53,730 bases of DNA from Nostoc sp. FACHB-152 (GCF_014697475.1 NZ_JACJRV010000049.1:1-53730); one strand, 5' to 3'. Counted from the first letter of the stretch, positions 10,888 through 20,399 are shown. Notes: generated from the letters alone by a model not told the origin. A program made the numbers and translations.

Positions 10888-12384
10888 ATGTCAGAACAAC
10901 ATCAAAGAACTGCTCAATACGAGCAAAATGGGCAAACTCATGTTCAAATAGCATCTTCACAAGAGAAGCTGCATGACTACGAAGAAGCGATCGCGATACT
11001 TGCCTCGAAGATCCGAGGTGAACTGATCCTGCCTAGTAACCCTGCGTATGAAGCTGAACGAAAAGTCTGGAATGGTCTCGCTGATGGCTATCCTGCTGCG
11101 ATCGTGCGCTGCATTGATGCGGAAGATGTCAAAATCGCTGTCAATTTTGCCCGTGAGCAGGCAATGACGCTCTCTGTGCGGAGTGGAGGACATAGTGCAG
11201 CCGGACATGGCACCAATAACGGTGGGCTGGTGATCGACCTCTCCTACATGAAGACGATAACAATTGATCCAGTACACCACACAGCGCGTTTGGAACCAGG
11301 TCTTACCTGGGGTGAGGTTGCCAAAAAGCTCCAAACCTTTGGATTGGCATTGACATCAGGCGACGTTGCTTCTGTGGGTGTGGGTGGCTTGCTGCTGGGC
11401 GGCGGCATCGGTTGGATGGTTCGTGCCTACGGTTTAACGATCGATCGCCTGCAAGCAGTGGAACTAGTTACGGCAGATGGACAATTGCTGCGTGCTAGTG
11501 CTGATGAACATCCCGAACTGTTTTGGGGCTTACGCGGTGGCGGTGGCAACTTTGGCATTGCAACGGCTTTCGAGGTAAATCTACATCCAGGCGGAACTGT
11601 TTTGGGTGGTGCTGTCTTTTATGAGGCAACCGAGGCAGAGCGCATTTTGCGAGAGTATACTCGTCTAGCAGCAGCAGCACCCGATGCACTTTCCACTGAA
11701 GTTTTGTTCATGCTGGCACCTCCTGCCCCCTTCATTCCCCCTGACAAACAGGGAACCCCAGTCGTCGGGATTATGGTCTGCTACATCGGTGACATCAGCG
11801 AGGGTGAGGGGGTTGTGGCTCCCCTGCGTCAGCTTGCCACCCCGATCGCCGACCTGATCGCCCCCATGCCCTATTCAGAGATTTTTGCGCTTACAGGAGT
11901 TGGTGAGATCCCTGGCTTTCAACATCATTCGCGATCGCAGTTTTTCGAGACGTTCTCAGACGAGATGATACACGCATTAGTTGAATCTGCTCAATCTGTC
12001 ATATCTCCTGAAACGTTAATTTCCCTGCGTGTCCTGGGTGGCGCAATGAGTCGGGTCGCACCTGATGCGACCGCCTTTGCTCATCGTGATAAACAGGGCA
12101 TGGTGTTGATCACTCATTTCGCACCATTATCTGCCGATGCTGCCAGTCTCGATGCCCTTACCCAGCGAGTCTTTCGGGCGCTCTTACCCTACGCTAACGG
12201 TGCTTATGTGGGTTTCCTGGCAGATGAAGGAGAGCAGCGGATTCGTGAGGTTTATCCGACTGCCACCTACGAGCGACTCGTGGCGATCAAGAACCAGTAT
12301 GACCCAACCAATCTGTTTCATCGCAACCAGAATATCAAACCCACCGCTACAAGAGCGATGCTTGTTACCTCAGTAAGTTCATAA
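10888..12384 (+). CDS. FAD-linked oxidase, berberine-bridge-enzyme-like
   Basis: A 498-residue flavoprotein of the vanillyl-alcohol-oxidase/PCMH superfamily. The FAD_binding_4 domain (about 50-220) shows LSVRSGGHSAAGHGTNNGG, whose first histidine is the usual site of 8-alpha-histidyl FAD attachment, and GLLLGGGIGWMVRAYGLTID. The C-terminal BBE motif region ends YDPTNLFHRNQNIKP. The cysteine used for a second covalent FAD bond in bicovalent members is not evident in the GGIGWM segment, so attachment may be monocovalent. Such enzymes oxidise sugars, alcohols or alkaloid-like compounds with O2. It lies 78 bases after the hydrolase and 22 before the cupin, so probably in one operon. Confidence 0.88.
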   Translation: MSEQHQRTAQYEQNGQTHVQIASSQEKLHDYEEAIAILASKIRGELILPSNPAYEAERKVWNGLADGYPAAIVRCIDAEDVKIAVNFAREQAMTLSVRSGGHSAAGHGTNNGGLVIDLSYMKTITIDPVHHTARLEPGLTWGEVAKKLQTFGLALTSGDVASVGVGGLLLGGGIGWMVRAYGLTIDRLQAVELVTADGQLLRASADEHPELFWGLRGGGGNFGIATAFEVNLHPGGTVLGGAVFYEATEAERILREYTRLAAAAPDALSTEVLFMLAPPAPFIPPDKQGTPVVGIMVCYIGDISEGEGVVAPLRQLATPIADLIAPMPYSEIFALTGVGEIPGFQHHSRSQFFETFSDEMIHALVESAQSVISPETLISLRVLGGAMSRVAPDATAFAHRDKQGMVLITHFAPLSADAASLDALTQRVFRALLPYANGAYVGFLADEGEQRIREVYPTATYERLVAIKNQYDPTNLFHRNQNIKPTATRAMLVTSVSS

Positions 12385-12406
12385 CACTACCTTTACCCCT
12401 GAAACA

Positions 12407-12913
12407 ATGAGTACTCAATTCAATCAAAGCAAAGTTGCAATTGTTGGACAGAGCGAGAACCTCGACTGGTTCGATACAATGCTCGACGAGCAGATGGCTA
12501 TCCGCATCCATAGCAAAGATGTCGATGGGGCTTTCACAATTATTGAAGTGGATGTTCCGCCGTTCTCAGGCCCACCACTCCACTATCACCAAGATAGGGA
12601 AGAGATCTTTGAAATCCTGGAAGGCAGATTTCGCTTCCACTGTGCTGGTAAAGAGTTTGAGGCTGGGCCAGGAACATCGGTTGTGGTACCCCGTAACACT
12701 GTGCATGGATGGGTGAATCTTGGACCCGGAAGGGCCCGGTTGCTCGGCACTTACGTCCCCGGTGGCATCGACGAATTCTTCCCCCAAATCGGTCAAACGC
12801 CGCCCGAAGGTTGGACAGAGCTTGCACGCCAGTACGACACTTGGATCGTTGGAGCGCCTCTGTCTGTTCAAGCTCCATCTTCTAACGCTGCTACTGAACC
12901 TGCACTGAATTAA
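12407..12913 (+). CDS. Cupin-domain protein
   Basis: A 168-residue single-domain cupin. Motif 1 is PPLHYHQDREEIFEILEGRF, with the two histidines and a glutamate as likely metal ligands; motif 2 is GTSVVVPRNTVHGWVNLG, with the last histidine. It may be a metal-dependent dioxygenase, an isomerase or a binding protein; the sequence does not decide. It is the last gene of the hydrolase-oxidase-cupin set. The start at 12407 is only 22 bases after the oxidase stop. A long inverted repeat follows. Confidence 0.85.
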   Translation: MSTQFNQSKVAIVGQSENLDWFDTMLDEQMAIRIHSKDVDGAFTIIEVDVPPFSGPPLHYHQDREEIFEILEGRFRFHCAGKEFEAGPGTSVVVPRNTVHGWVNLGPGRARLLGTYVPGGIDEFFPQIGQTPPEGWTELARQYDTWIVGAPLSVQAPSSNAATEPALN

Positions 12914-12926
12914 CGTGAGTTTGGGA

Positions 12927-12995
12927 TAGGGAGGGGTGGAACAGATACCCTTAGAAAGTACTTACTTCTCAACCCATCTAACCACCCCATCCCTA
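12927..12995. terminator. Long G-rich inverted repeat after the cupin gene
   Basis: TAGGGAGGGGTGG (12927-12939) is nearly complementary to CCACCCCATCCCTA (12982-12995), around a 42-base loop. It sits 13 bases after the stop codon and could end the hydrolase-oxidase-cupin transcript, although no T-run follows. Confidence 0.4.
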
Positions 12996-13062
12996 TGTCG
13001 CAACATAGATGATCGGTTGATATGGAAAAGCTTAGGGATAGCCTCTGAATGCTTGGGTTTAA

Positions 13063-14451
13063 CCCTCTTGTGTCACTATCGCGGTAGCATAATAATGTAC
13101 AAAACCTAGAACGAAGACACAGAGCATGGTAGAGCCTCGTTCACCCATTAAAACCGTCAAGTTTGTGGATGAATATTGCTTGTGGTATAAAAACCTGTTT
13201 TCAGATGTTAGGAATTTTGAAGCTTTCAAATATCTACATATAGGATGTATTTCTGATTTAAAACGAAAAAGTCTACCAGAAATAGCGAAAATTGTCGGGC
13301 TAGATAATTATCAAGGACTACATCATTTCTTAACTACATCATCTTGGGAAGTAGAACAGTTAAGAGCTTTGCGATTTAAACTAATCTTAGAGGTACTAAA
13401 AGGAAGACCAATCATTTTAATTATTGATGAAACAGGAGATAAGAAGAAAGGAAATACAACAGATTATGTGAAACGGCAGTACATCGGAAATTTGGGAAAG
13501 ATTGAGAATGGAGTTGTAGCAGTCACCGCGTATGGTGTATTCTGCGGGATGACTTTTCCCCTACTATTTGAAGTATATAAGCCACGGGAAAAATTAAAGC
13601 CAGGAGATAAATATCTTACCAAGCCTCAAATCGGGGCAATGCTAATCAAAAAACTACAGTTAATGGGTTTCAAATTCAACTTGGTGCTGGCAGATAGTTT
13701 ATATGGAGAGAGTGGAACGAATTTCATATCAGTGCTAGATGAACTTGATTTAAATTATTTAATGGCAATTCGCTCAAACCATTCTGTAGACTTACTTAAA
13801 GGGCAGTACACTCAATACTTAAAGTGGCAAAGGTTTAAAAGAGTGTTCTCTAACTTAAGCAGTGAGAATCGGTTTATTCGAGAAATAATTCACGGAAAAC
13901 GTGGAGAACATAGGTATTGGCAAATTACTACAGACACTAAAACCTTACCTGGAAACTCTACCTGGTATGTCATGAGCAAATATCCCGACATTACACCTAG
14001 AGAGGTTGGTAATTTTTATGGGTTAAGAACTTGGGTTGAATATGGCTTAAAACAAAGTAAAAATGAATTAGGTTGGGCAGATTATCGTTTTACTCGCTAT
14101 GAAGATATCGAGCGGTGGTGGGAGATTATTTGTAGTGCCTACTTGATGGTTAGCCTTCATTCAGAATCTCTACATCTTTCTCCCCCAGATCCTCAATCAA
14201 CATTTGCTTCTCACCCCTGGTGGGATAATGGTAAAGGTTGGAAGAATATTCTCAACAATCTGCGTTTAGTTATTCAACCTTTTGTCCTATTTAACCTCAT
14301 ATATTCCTGGTTGACAGTTTTTCCTATTCCTCAACTGTCTTTGGGTTTTTCTACGCTTCAAGCCATCGTTTATAGGCTCACTTCCCCAATTTTTTTCTTC
14401 CTGGCTCATCCTGAATTCTATTTTTCTTCTGCCTAAAGTGACACAAGAGGG
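13063..14451 (+). mobile_element. Intact IS701-family insertion sequence (1389 bp)
   Basis: Terminal inverted repeats CCCTCTTGTGTCACT (13063-13077) and AGTGACACAAGAGGG (14437-14451) are perfect. The element is flanked by the 4-bp direct repeat TTAA (13059-13062 and 14452-14455), which fits the YTNR-type target reported for this family. It encodes one full-length transposase. A related solo end lies at 360-385. Confidence 0.92.
13126..14436 (+). CDS. IS701-family transposase
   Basis: A 436-residue DDE transposase. The first catalytic region LIIDETGDKKKGNTTDYV is the family hallmark. A second aspartate lies in NLVLADSLYGESG, and a glutamate region follows in WVEYGLKQSKNELGWADYRF. It cuts and pastes its own element between the inverted repeats at 13063 and 14451. 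The ORF runs almost end to end with no frameshift, so the copy may be active. It shows no sign of truncation. Confidence 0.93.
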   Translation: MVEPRSPIKTVKFVDEYCLWYKNLFSDVRNFEAFKYLHIGCISDLKRKSLPEIAKIVGLDNYQGLHHFLTTSSWEVEQLRALRFKLILEVLKGRPIILIIDETGDKKKGNTTDYVKRQYIGNLGKIENGVVAVTAYGVFCGMTFPLLFEVYKPREKLKPGDKYLTKPQIGAMLIKKLQLMGFKFNLVLADSLYGESGTNFISVLDELDLNYLMAIRSNHSVDLLKGQYTQYLKWQRFKRVFSNLSSENRFIREIIHGKRGEHRYWQITTDTKTLPGNSTWYVMSKYPDITPREVGNFYGLRTWVEYGLKQSKNELGWADYRFTRYEDIERWWEIICSAYLMVSLHSESLHLSPPDPQSTFASHPWWDNGKGWKNILNNLRLVIQPFVLFNLIYSWLTVFPIPQLSLGFSTLQAIVYRLTSPIFFFLAHPEFYFSSA

Positions 14452-14533
14452 TTAACCAGGGCTGACTATTTAGAACACATTGTTCGGAATAATGCCAACC
14501 CTTGTATTTCACCCCTACTTAAGTTGACGCTTA

Positions 14534-14550
14534 ACTCATGGATCTTGAGT
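14534..14550. promoter_or_regulatory. Dyad ACTCA-N6-TTGAGT upstream of the transaldolase gene
   Basis: ACTCATGGATCTTGAGT with flanks TTA and GGGGAAATTTG. It matches the dyad cassette found at 24466, 36662, 42213 and 46295 at about 25 of 31 positions, and lies 72 bases before the transaldolase ATG. It overlaps the end of a decayed ORF, so this is the weakest of the five copies. Confidence 0.45.
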
Positions 14551-14622
14551 GGGGAAATTTGAAGAAAGTTGCCAAACTATTTTATTGAACGTTTGAATCT
14601 TTGAGCATAAAGTTTATAAACT

Positions 14623-15582
14623 ATGAACCTTTTGCAGTCACTCCGTCACTCTGGACAATCCATTTGGCTTGATGGGTTTGAGCGAAGCTGGGTGAGCAGT
14701 GGTCAGTTGCAACAAGCCATTGAAGAGGATGGGTTAAGGGGCGCACGATCAAACTTTAACGCGTTGAACCTTGCCATCCAGGGACATGCTTATGATCGCG
14801 ACTTCACTACGCTGGCACAGCAAGGGATGAGCCGGAGCGCTCAAGCAGATTATGAATATTTGCTTGTGCGAGATCTGCAATTAGCAGCTGATCGGTTGAA
14901 ACAAGTTCATGCTCATACACAAGGACGAGATGGTTATGTTCAAGTCGATCTGCCACCTGATACGCTATTTGAACCTGAAACTGCGATCGCTGCCGCTCAA
15001 AAAATCTGGCGGGCTGTAGGGTGGAGTAATTTATTGCTGAGAATCCCAGCGACTCGATTAATGCTGCCAGTGATTGAACAACTGCTTCGCCAAGGCATGA
15101 ACGTGAATGCTACGTTAGTGTTTTCTCTAAACGTATACAACCAGGTTTTTGACTGTTATCTCAGAGGATTAGAGAAGCAGATTCAGCTAGGAAAGTCCGT
15201 GAGTAACGGTATTTGCTTTGTCAGTTTTGCCATTGATCGGTTGGATGCGGCGATTAATCCACTCATGGCTCACTCAGAGATATCTTTTGGCATGATCCAA
15301 TCTAGGCTGCTCTATGAACATTATCAAATGCTCTGTCAAAGTGAAAGCTGGAGATCGCTTCCTAAAGGGGCAAAGCCACTGCGATTGGTGTGGGATTGCA
15401 CAGATATTCCACCTAAATTCGCATGGCATTATATTCAGGCTCTAAGGGTTCCTGAAACAGTGATGTTGCCGCCATCGCTTTTAGAGATGTATCGTAAGGT
15501 TTCTCTGCTGCCTCTAAAGCTGATTGACGATGAAAGCGATGAACAGATGATAACAAGCGCAACAGAAATTCTTATGGTTTTA
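14623..15582 (+). pseudogene. Transaldolase-like gene, 5' part, split by a Tn7-like element
   Basis: Residues 1-320 of a transaldolase-fold protein, in frame to GTT TTA at 15577-15582. The translated frame then runs ten codons into the inserted element and stops at 15612. Family signatures are present: NVNATLVFSLNVYNQV, the FVSFAIDRLDAAIN segment and an LRIPAT strand. In active transaldolases that strand holds the Schiff-base lysine (IKIPAT type); here it is Arg140 (AGA at 15040-15042), so normal transaldolase chemistry is doubtful even before the disruption. The missing C-terminus is found at 20457-20582. Joined, the gene would encode 359 residues. Confidence 0.85.
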
Positions 15583-15600
15583 CCCAAAAAATGGCCAAAT

Positions 15601-15821
15601 TATGAACCATAACTTGACCAAAAGTTAACGAAATTACAGAGCTTACAGGCAACAGGCAAATAAAATTTTGTATCAATTCATGGCCGCGTGTTGAAAAAAT
15701 GAATCATAATAAAGCCAGAAGTTTTTTAGCCGGAAAACTTTAAAATTCCACAAAACAATTAGCTCTTTCATCAACTTTCCGACCAAAAAGTGGTTCAAAA
15801 TGACTAAAATATGGTTCAAAA
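15601..15821. repeat. Left-end candidate TnsB-binding sites
   Basis: One site in + orientation, TATGAACCATAACTTGACCA (15601-15620), and two in the opposite orientation at 15781-15800 and 15802-15821. The pair share TGGTTCAAAA and lie 21 bases apart. The first matches the right-end repeat at about 16 of 20 positions. Binding by TnsB is inferred from position and repetition only. Confidence 0.5.
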
Positions 15822-15899
15822 AAGCTTTGATGAGTAGTGTTTGTGGATTGCTGTCAGGCTGAAAACTCTGATTATTGGCACTCTCAATGGTGCAAGTCA

Positions 15900-18617
15900 A
15901 TGAACTCACAAGAGTTTGAGTATTGGTGTAGACGGCAACAACTAAAGGCACAAACTATTGATTTGATTGCCAGTATTCGCGCTGCCCCACCCTCACGTCG
16001 TGTACAAGGACGTGCCAAGAATGTCAGTGGAGTTTACCCTAGCCGCAAAATGGGTCAAACCATCCAATTTGAGAGCCACACAGTAGAACTATGGGCAATT
16101 TACCAAATGGAACACGACCCAGACGTTTTAGAGTTCTACGACCAACCCCCACCCTTCAAAATCCAGTACAAAAATGCAGCCGGACGGAACATAGGTCACT
16201 ATCATACCCCTGACTTTTTCGTGTTGCGCTCCACAGGAGCAATGTGGGAAGAATGGAAAACAGTTCATGAATTAGAGCGACTAGCCCAAAAATACCCAGG
16301 ACGCTACCAAAAAACCGAAACAGGTGATTGGTATTGCCCACCAGGAGAGGCAGTAGCCGCTTCATGGGGACTAAAATATAGTGTCCGCACAGATGCTCAA
16401 TTGCATCCAGTCTTCACTCAAAACTTGATGTTTTTGGAAGATTACTTCGGATTTAACGCCAATATCCCCGCCATCGTTACCGAAAAAATACAGCAATGGG
16501 TAAAAACTAACCCAGGAACAACCATTGCAGCAATGCTGGCATCAGTGAGCGGAGTCAGAGCCAACGATGTATACACTATGATTGCTACCCAACAAGTTTA
16601 CGTGGACTTGTATGCGGTTGGTTTAGTGGAACATTGGCGGGTAAAATTGTGGCCAGACCAACAAACTGCTGATGCACATGGACTAATAGCAGTAGAACAG
16701 TCCTTACCCAAAAAGGAGTTCATCTCAAAAGCGTTGCTCTTACCTAACACAACATTCTTGTGGGACTCAAGACTGTGGACTTTAGTCAACTTGGGTGAAA
16801 CTACAACCACGCTATTACCATGTGCAGGGCAACCAATACAGTTGCCAACAGCATTTTTTTTCCAATTACTAGAAAGTGGTAGTATTAGCATCCAGTCACA
16901 AGAGAAACTCGATAGCACCAACGAAACTGTACGCTTATTGATGGATGCCGCTTCTTCTGCTGACTTACAACAAGCAAACTACAGATTCCATCTAGTACAA
17001 GCATATTTTCAGGGTCAGACAGATATCTACAAAAACATCAAACCGCGCACCCTGCGACGTTGGGTACAACAGTTCCGTGAAGCCGAAGCCAGTTTTGGTT
17101 GCGGTTATGTTGGGTTGCTGCCGCGTACCGCTAGTAGAGGAAATCGCCAACCCAAAGCACCAACGGATGCAAGCAAATTATTAGATCAATTTATTACCGA
17201 ACACTTCGAGACACCAAGACAAGCTCCCGCCGCTTCCGTTTATCGCGCCTATACAAGAGCCTGCTGTGCTGCCAACGTTACCCCACTGAGTCAACGCACA
17301 TTTTATACTCGTCTAAAAAAGCGTCCCATCCATGAGCAGACTTTAAAACGTCAGGGAGCAAAAGCCGCATACGCAACCGAACCGATTGTTTTAGAACTAG
17401 CTAAAACAACACCCAGGCATGGAGACAGACCCTTTGCTATCTGCCATCTTGACCACACCCAACTCGACATTGAATTACGCTCTCAAGTTTCTGGTCGTAA
17501 TTTAGGACGACCTTGGCTAACATTACTGATTGATGCCTACTCCCGACGAATCTTAGCAGTTTATCTCACCTTTGACCCACCTTCTTACAGGTCTTGCATG
17601 ATGGCACTACGGTTGTGTGTTCAGCGTGAGGGTCGTTTTCCTCAATCTGTAGTTGTAGATGGTGGTAAGGAATTTCATAGCGTTTACTTTGATACCTTAT
17701 TAGCACGTTACCACTGCATTAAAAAGACTCGTCCTGGTGCTAAACCCCGTTTTGGCTCAGTAGTTGAGCGATTATTCGGCACAACCAATACAGAATTTAT
17801 CTTTAACTTACTGGGCAACACCCAAGCCAGTAAACAACCGCGTCAATTGACCAAAGTTGTTGACCCCAAACAACTTGCCGTTTGGACATTGGCAGATTTA
17901 TATACCTACCTGTGTGAGTGGGCATATAACATTTATGACACGAGCGTACATGATTCCTTGGGTGAGACACCATTACAAGTTTATACCGACGCTATCGCTG
18001 CCACAGGGGAAAGGGAACACCGCCGCATTGCATACAACGAAGACTTCCTCATGGCAACACGCCCTAGTACACCCAAAGGCAACGCTAAAGTCCAGCCGGG
18101 ACAGGGAATAAAAGTCAATTATCTTTATTACTGGAACGATGCTTTCCGCAATCCGGTTGTCGAAAAAACCAAAGTCAGTGTGCGCTATGACCCTTTTGAT
18201 ATGGGTGTAGCTTATGCGTACTTAGAGGGAAGATGGGTCAAATGTATCTCCCAGTATTACAGCACCTTTGCCGGACGCACGGAGAAAGAAGTGCTATTAG
18301 CTGCCCAAGAAATTAGGCAACAAGATAAGCGTAATGCTGTGAGTACAAATATCTCTGCTAAACGCCTTGCCGACTTCATCGCGGCGGTGCAAGAGCATGA
18401 AACCTTGCTCTTGCAACGGTTACGAGATTTGGAAGCGGTTGGAGTGCTAGAGAATGTCACACCCAATACCCAAGGTGTACCCCAGTTCCCAAGAGTCAGC
18501 ACTCTTGAGCCGGAGATAGAAGCACATAATCAAGATGACGAACCATTGCCACCACTGCAAAACAACGTTGAACTGTTGGATCTCACACGACTGCCGATAC
18601 TAGGGGAATACCGTTAA
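15900..18617 (+). CDS. TnsA-TnsB fusion transposase
   Basis: A 905-residue fusion. The N-terminal TnsA endonuclease (about 1-190) shows Glu58 in IQFESHTVEL, Asp105 in YHTPDFFVL and Lys120 in EEWKTVHEL, matching the E-D-K catalytic set of Tn7 TnsA. The remainder is TnsB, a DDE integrase with helix-turn-helix regions, Asp518 (CHLDHTQLD), Asp587 (VVVDGGKEF) and Glu623 (GSVVERLFG). TnsA cuts the 5' ends and TnsB joins the 3' ends, giving cut-and-paste movement. An in-frame GTG lies at 15837, but the start MNSQEFEYWCRR at 15900 matches the family. Its stop overlaps the tnsC start by one base (TAATG), so the two are translationally coupled. TnsAB fusions are known in type I-B CRISPR-associated transposons. 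Confidence 0.92.
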   Translation: MNSQEFEYWCRRQQLKAQTIDLIASIRAAPPSRRVQGRAKNVSGVYPSRKMGQTIQFESHTVELWAIYQMEHDPDVLEFYDQPPPFKIQYKNAAGRNIGHYHTPDFFVLRSTGAMWEEWKTVHELERLAQKYPGRYQKTETGDWYCPPGEAVAASWGLKYSVRTDAQLHPVFTQNLMFLEDYFGFNANIPAIVTEKIQQWVKTNPGTTIAAMLASVSGVRANDVYTMIATQQVYVDLYAVGLVEHWRVKLWPDQQTADAHGLIAVEQSLPKKEFISKALLLPNTTFLWDSRLWTLVNLGETTTTLLPCAGQPIQLPTAFFFQLLESGSISIQSQEKLDSTNETVRLLMDAASSADLQQANYRFHLVQAYFQGQTDIYKNIKPRTLRRWVQQFREAEASFGCGYVGLLPRTASRGNRQPKAPTDASKLLDQFITEHFETPRQAPAASVYRAYTRACCAANVTPLSQRTFYTRLKKRPIHEQTLKRQGAKAAYATEPIVLELAKTTPRHGDRPFAICHLDHTQLDIELRSQVSGRNLGRPWLTLLIDAYSRRILAVYLTFDPPSYRSCMMALRLCVQREGRFPQSVVVDGGKEFHSVYFDTLLARYHCIKKTRPGAKPRFGSVVERLFGTTNTEFIFNLLGNTQASKQPRQLTKVVDPKQLAVWTLADLYTYLCEWAYNIYDTSVHDSLGETPLQVYTDAIAATGEREHRRIAYNEDFLMATRPSTPKGNAKVQPGQGIKVNYLYYWNDAFRNPVVEKTKVSVRYDPFDMGVAYAYLEGRWVKCISQYYSTFAGRTEKEVLLAAQEIRQQDKRNAVSTNISAKRLADFIAAVQEHETLLLQRLRDLEAVGVLENVTPNTQGVPQFPRVSTLEPEIEAHNQDDEPLPPLQNNVELLDLTRLPILGEYR

Positions 18618-20083
18618 TGGACAACTTTTTAACCGGCAATCAAAACGGCGAAATACAGTCTAGACTTACCCAGTTTAAGGAGTATGCAGTTTTACATCCC
18701 CAGTTAGCACGGGTAGATATGTTGTTAATGCGTGCGATTCGAGAACCTGCCGGATTTGCTCATGTGTTAGTGTATGGGCCAAGCGGTGTGGGCAAGACAA
18801 CGATGATACGGCAGATTGCTAAAAGGTTAAATGAAAATGTAGCCGAACAGTTACCGGGTGTATCTAATTCCTTAAGCTATCGTAACGGCTCTGGGCCCCC
18901 AATGCCGTTATTGCTCTTAGAAACACGACCACCGGATGGTGGGGTGTTTAATCGAGCAGATTATTACCGCACTGCACTGAAACTTTTGGGAGAACCATTC
19001 TATGAGCGGCGGATGCTGATAGATATTGACGCTGAACAAACTTGGGAGAAGAAAGGGCGTGGGCGGACTAAAACAGCCCAGTTTAATGATTCGCCTGAAC
19101 TGCGTCACGCATTAGAAGAAGCGATGACCAAACGTGGTGTACGGGCGGTGATTTTGGATGAAGCACAGCACTTAATGAAGATTGGGACTGGCGCAAGTGC
19201 TGGTAAGCTTTTAGACCAGTTGGACTGGATTAAGTCCATGACTAATGTTACGGGAGTGCTACACATTCTGATTGGGACTTATGAACTGCTCAATTTCCGC
19301 AATTTAAGTGGTCAAGCATCTCGGCGGGGACTGGATATTCATTTTCCGCGTTATTTATATCAAAATGAACTTGACCGCCAGGATTTTCAAGCCGCATTAC
19401 TGGCACTGTTGATGCAAGTACCTATGAATGTGGATGTAAAAGAGCTAATGCAGCATTGGCTTTATTTTTATGAACGTTCCATTGGTTGTGTTGGGGTACT
19501 CAAAGACTGGCTCATCCGGGCTGTGGCGGCGGCATTGCATGATGGTCACGATACCCTGAGTTTAGAACGACTGCATGAACATACCCTCACACTAGCCCAA
19601 TGTGAACGCATGGCTTTGGATACGACTGAGGGAGAACAAAAACTCTCGTACATGGAAAGTCGCCGTGAACATTTGTGGCATTTGCTACAGATGGGTATGG
19701 GTTCGACCTCTGTACCAAAAGCGGCGGTGGATTTATCCAAGGGCGCGGCGACTGCAACTGCATCGCCCTCTAAATCTGACAAACCAACGTCAAAAGCAAA
19801 ACGGACTCGTAAAAAGTCTGCACCCCAGAGCAATGATGAAACGGCTTCTACGACACCAAGCGAAACTTCTATAGAACCAGCACCTAAGAAAAAACAAACT
19901 CGTAAGAAGACAAAACCAGGTGATTCTGACCTTAGTGAGACACCACTGGAAACAAATATTACCCCATCTCCCACGGATGCACAGAAGACAGATGAAACAC
20001 CGGAGCAACCGCAAACGCCTAAAAAGTCTTCGGGGCGTGTTGGTCAACGCAAACCTAAACGTGATGCTGTAGGACAACAGTAG
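18617..20083 (+). CDS. TnsC/TniB-type AAA+ transposition regulator with basic tail
   Basis: A 488-residue AAA+ ATPase. Walker A is YGPSGVGKTTMIRQIAKRL (about 54-70), Walker B RAVILDEAQHLMKIG, and sensor/arginine-finger region GQASRRGLDIHFPRY. It would form filaments on target DNA and activate TnsAB. The AAA+ core and helical domain end near residue 370. The last 115 or so residues are low-complexity, rich in Ser/Thr/Pro/Glu, with basic clusters KAKRTRKKS, KKKQTRKKTK and GRVGQRKPKR. Such a tail could bind DNA non-specifically. It is the second gene of the element and overlaps tnsAB by one base. Confidence 0.9.
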   Translation: MDNFLTGNQNGEIQSRLTQFKEYAVLHPQLARVDMLLMRAIREPAGFAHVLVYGPSGVGKTTMIRQIAKRLNENVAEQLPGVSNSLSYRNGSGPPMPLLLLETRPPDGGVFNRADYYRTALKLLGEPFYERRMLIDIDAEQTWEKKGRGRTKTAQFNDSPELRHALEEAMTKRGVRAVILDEAQHLMKIGTGASAGKLLDQLDWIKSMTNVTGVLHILIGTYELLNFRNLSGQASRRGLDIHFPRYLYQNELDRQDFQAALLALLMQVPMNVDVKELMQHWLYFYERSIGCVGVLKDWLIRAVAAALHDGHDTLSLERLHEHTLTLAQCERMALDTTEGEQKLSYMESRREHLWHLLQMGMGSTSVPKAAVDLSKGAATATASPSKSDKPTSKAKRTRKKSAPQSNDETASTTPSETSIEPAPKKKQTRKKTKPGDSDLSETPLETNITPSPTDAQKTDETPEQPQTPKKSSGRVGQRKPKRDAVGQQ

Positions 20084-20130
20084 AACATCAAAAAACTAAG
20101 TATTAAACAGAGCTATACAATCCTCTTCTA

Positions 20131-20188
20131 CCGTGTAATACATGGAGTTTCTGTCTCTTTTTCACTACATCACCCGTGTAATACTTGG
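20131..20188. repeat. Pair of CCGTGTAATAC(A/T)TGG direct repeats
   Basis: Two 15-base units, 20131-20145 and 20174-20188, differ at one base and start 43 bases apart. Each is nearly palindromic (CCGTGTA-A-TACATGG). They lie between tnsC and the right end of the Tn7-like element. A protein-binding site pair is possible; two units are too few to call a CRISPR. Confidence 0.4.
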
Positions 20189-20399
20189 TAAAAGGTGATT
20201 CTTTATTACTTCAGTTAGAGATTTGGTGTTCAAGCGATCGCTTGAAGGTGGGGCGGAGCATCGCCGTACTCATGCAGATATGTTTTGCTGTTAGCAACTG
20301 CAATGGCAACGCTACCCAAAAACGGGGCAGGCGTTAAAATTTTTGAGCTAAATTACCTGCTGTAGCTAAGTTTTAGGTTTTTTAAACTCGAATTATAGG

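Larger units (their letters stand above)
13009..14562 (+). pseudogene. Small decayed gene split by the IS701 element
   Basis: If the IS701-type element and one TTAA copy are removed, an open frame reads through the junction. It contains WKSLGIASECLGLTR directly joined to ADYLEHIVRNNANPCI and stops at 14560-14562. The pattern LGLTRADYLEHIVR resembles the DNA-binding helix region of small cyanobacterial ribbon-helix-helix-like proteins. No start codon is evident upstream (the frame is open through the inverted repeat at 12982-12995), so the 5' end is probably lost. This is a short and weak match; the in-frame continuity is the main support. Confidence 0.4.

Noticed and set aside
20131-20188. 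Possible CRISPR array next to the Tn7-like genes
   Set aside because: Only two 15-base units exist, with no further repeats or cas genes; called a simple repeat pair.
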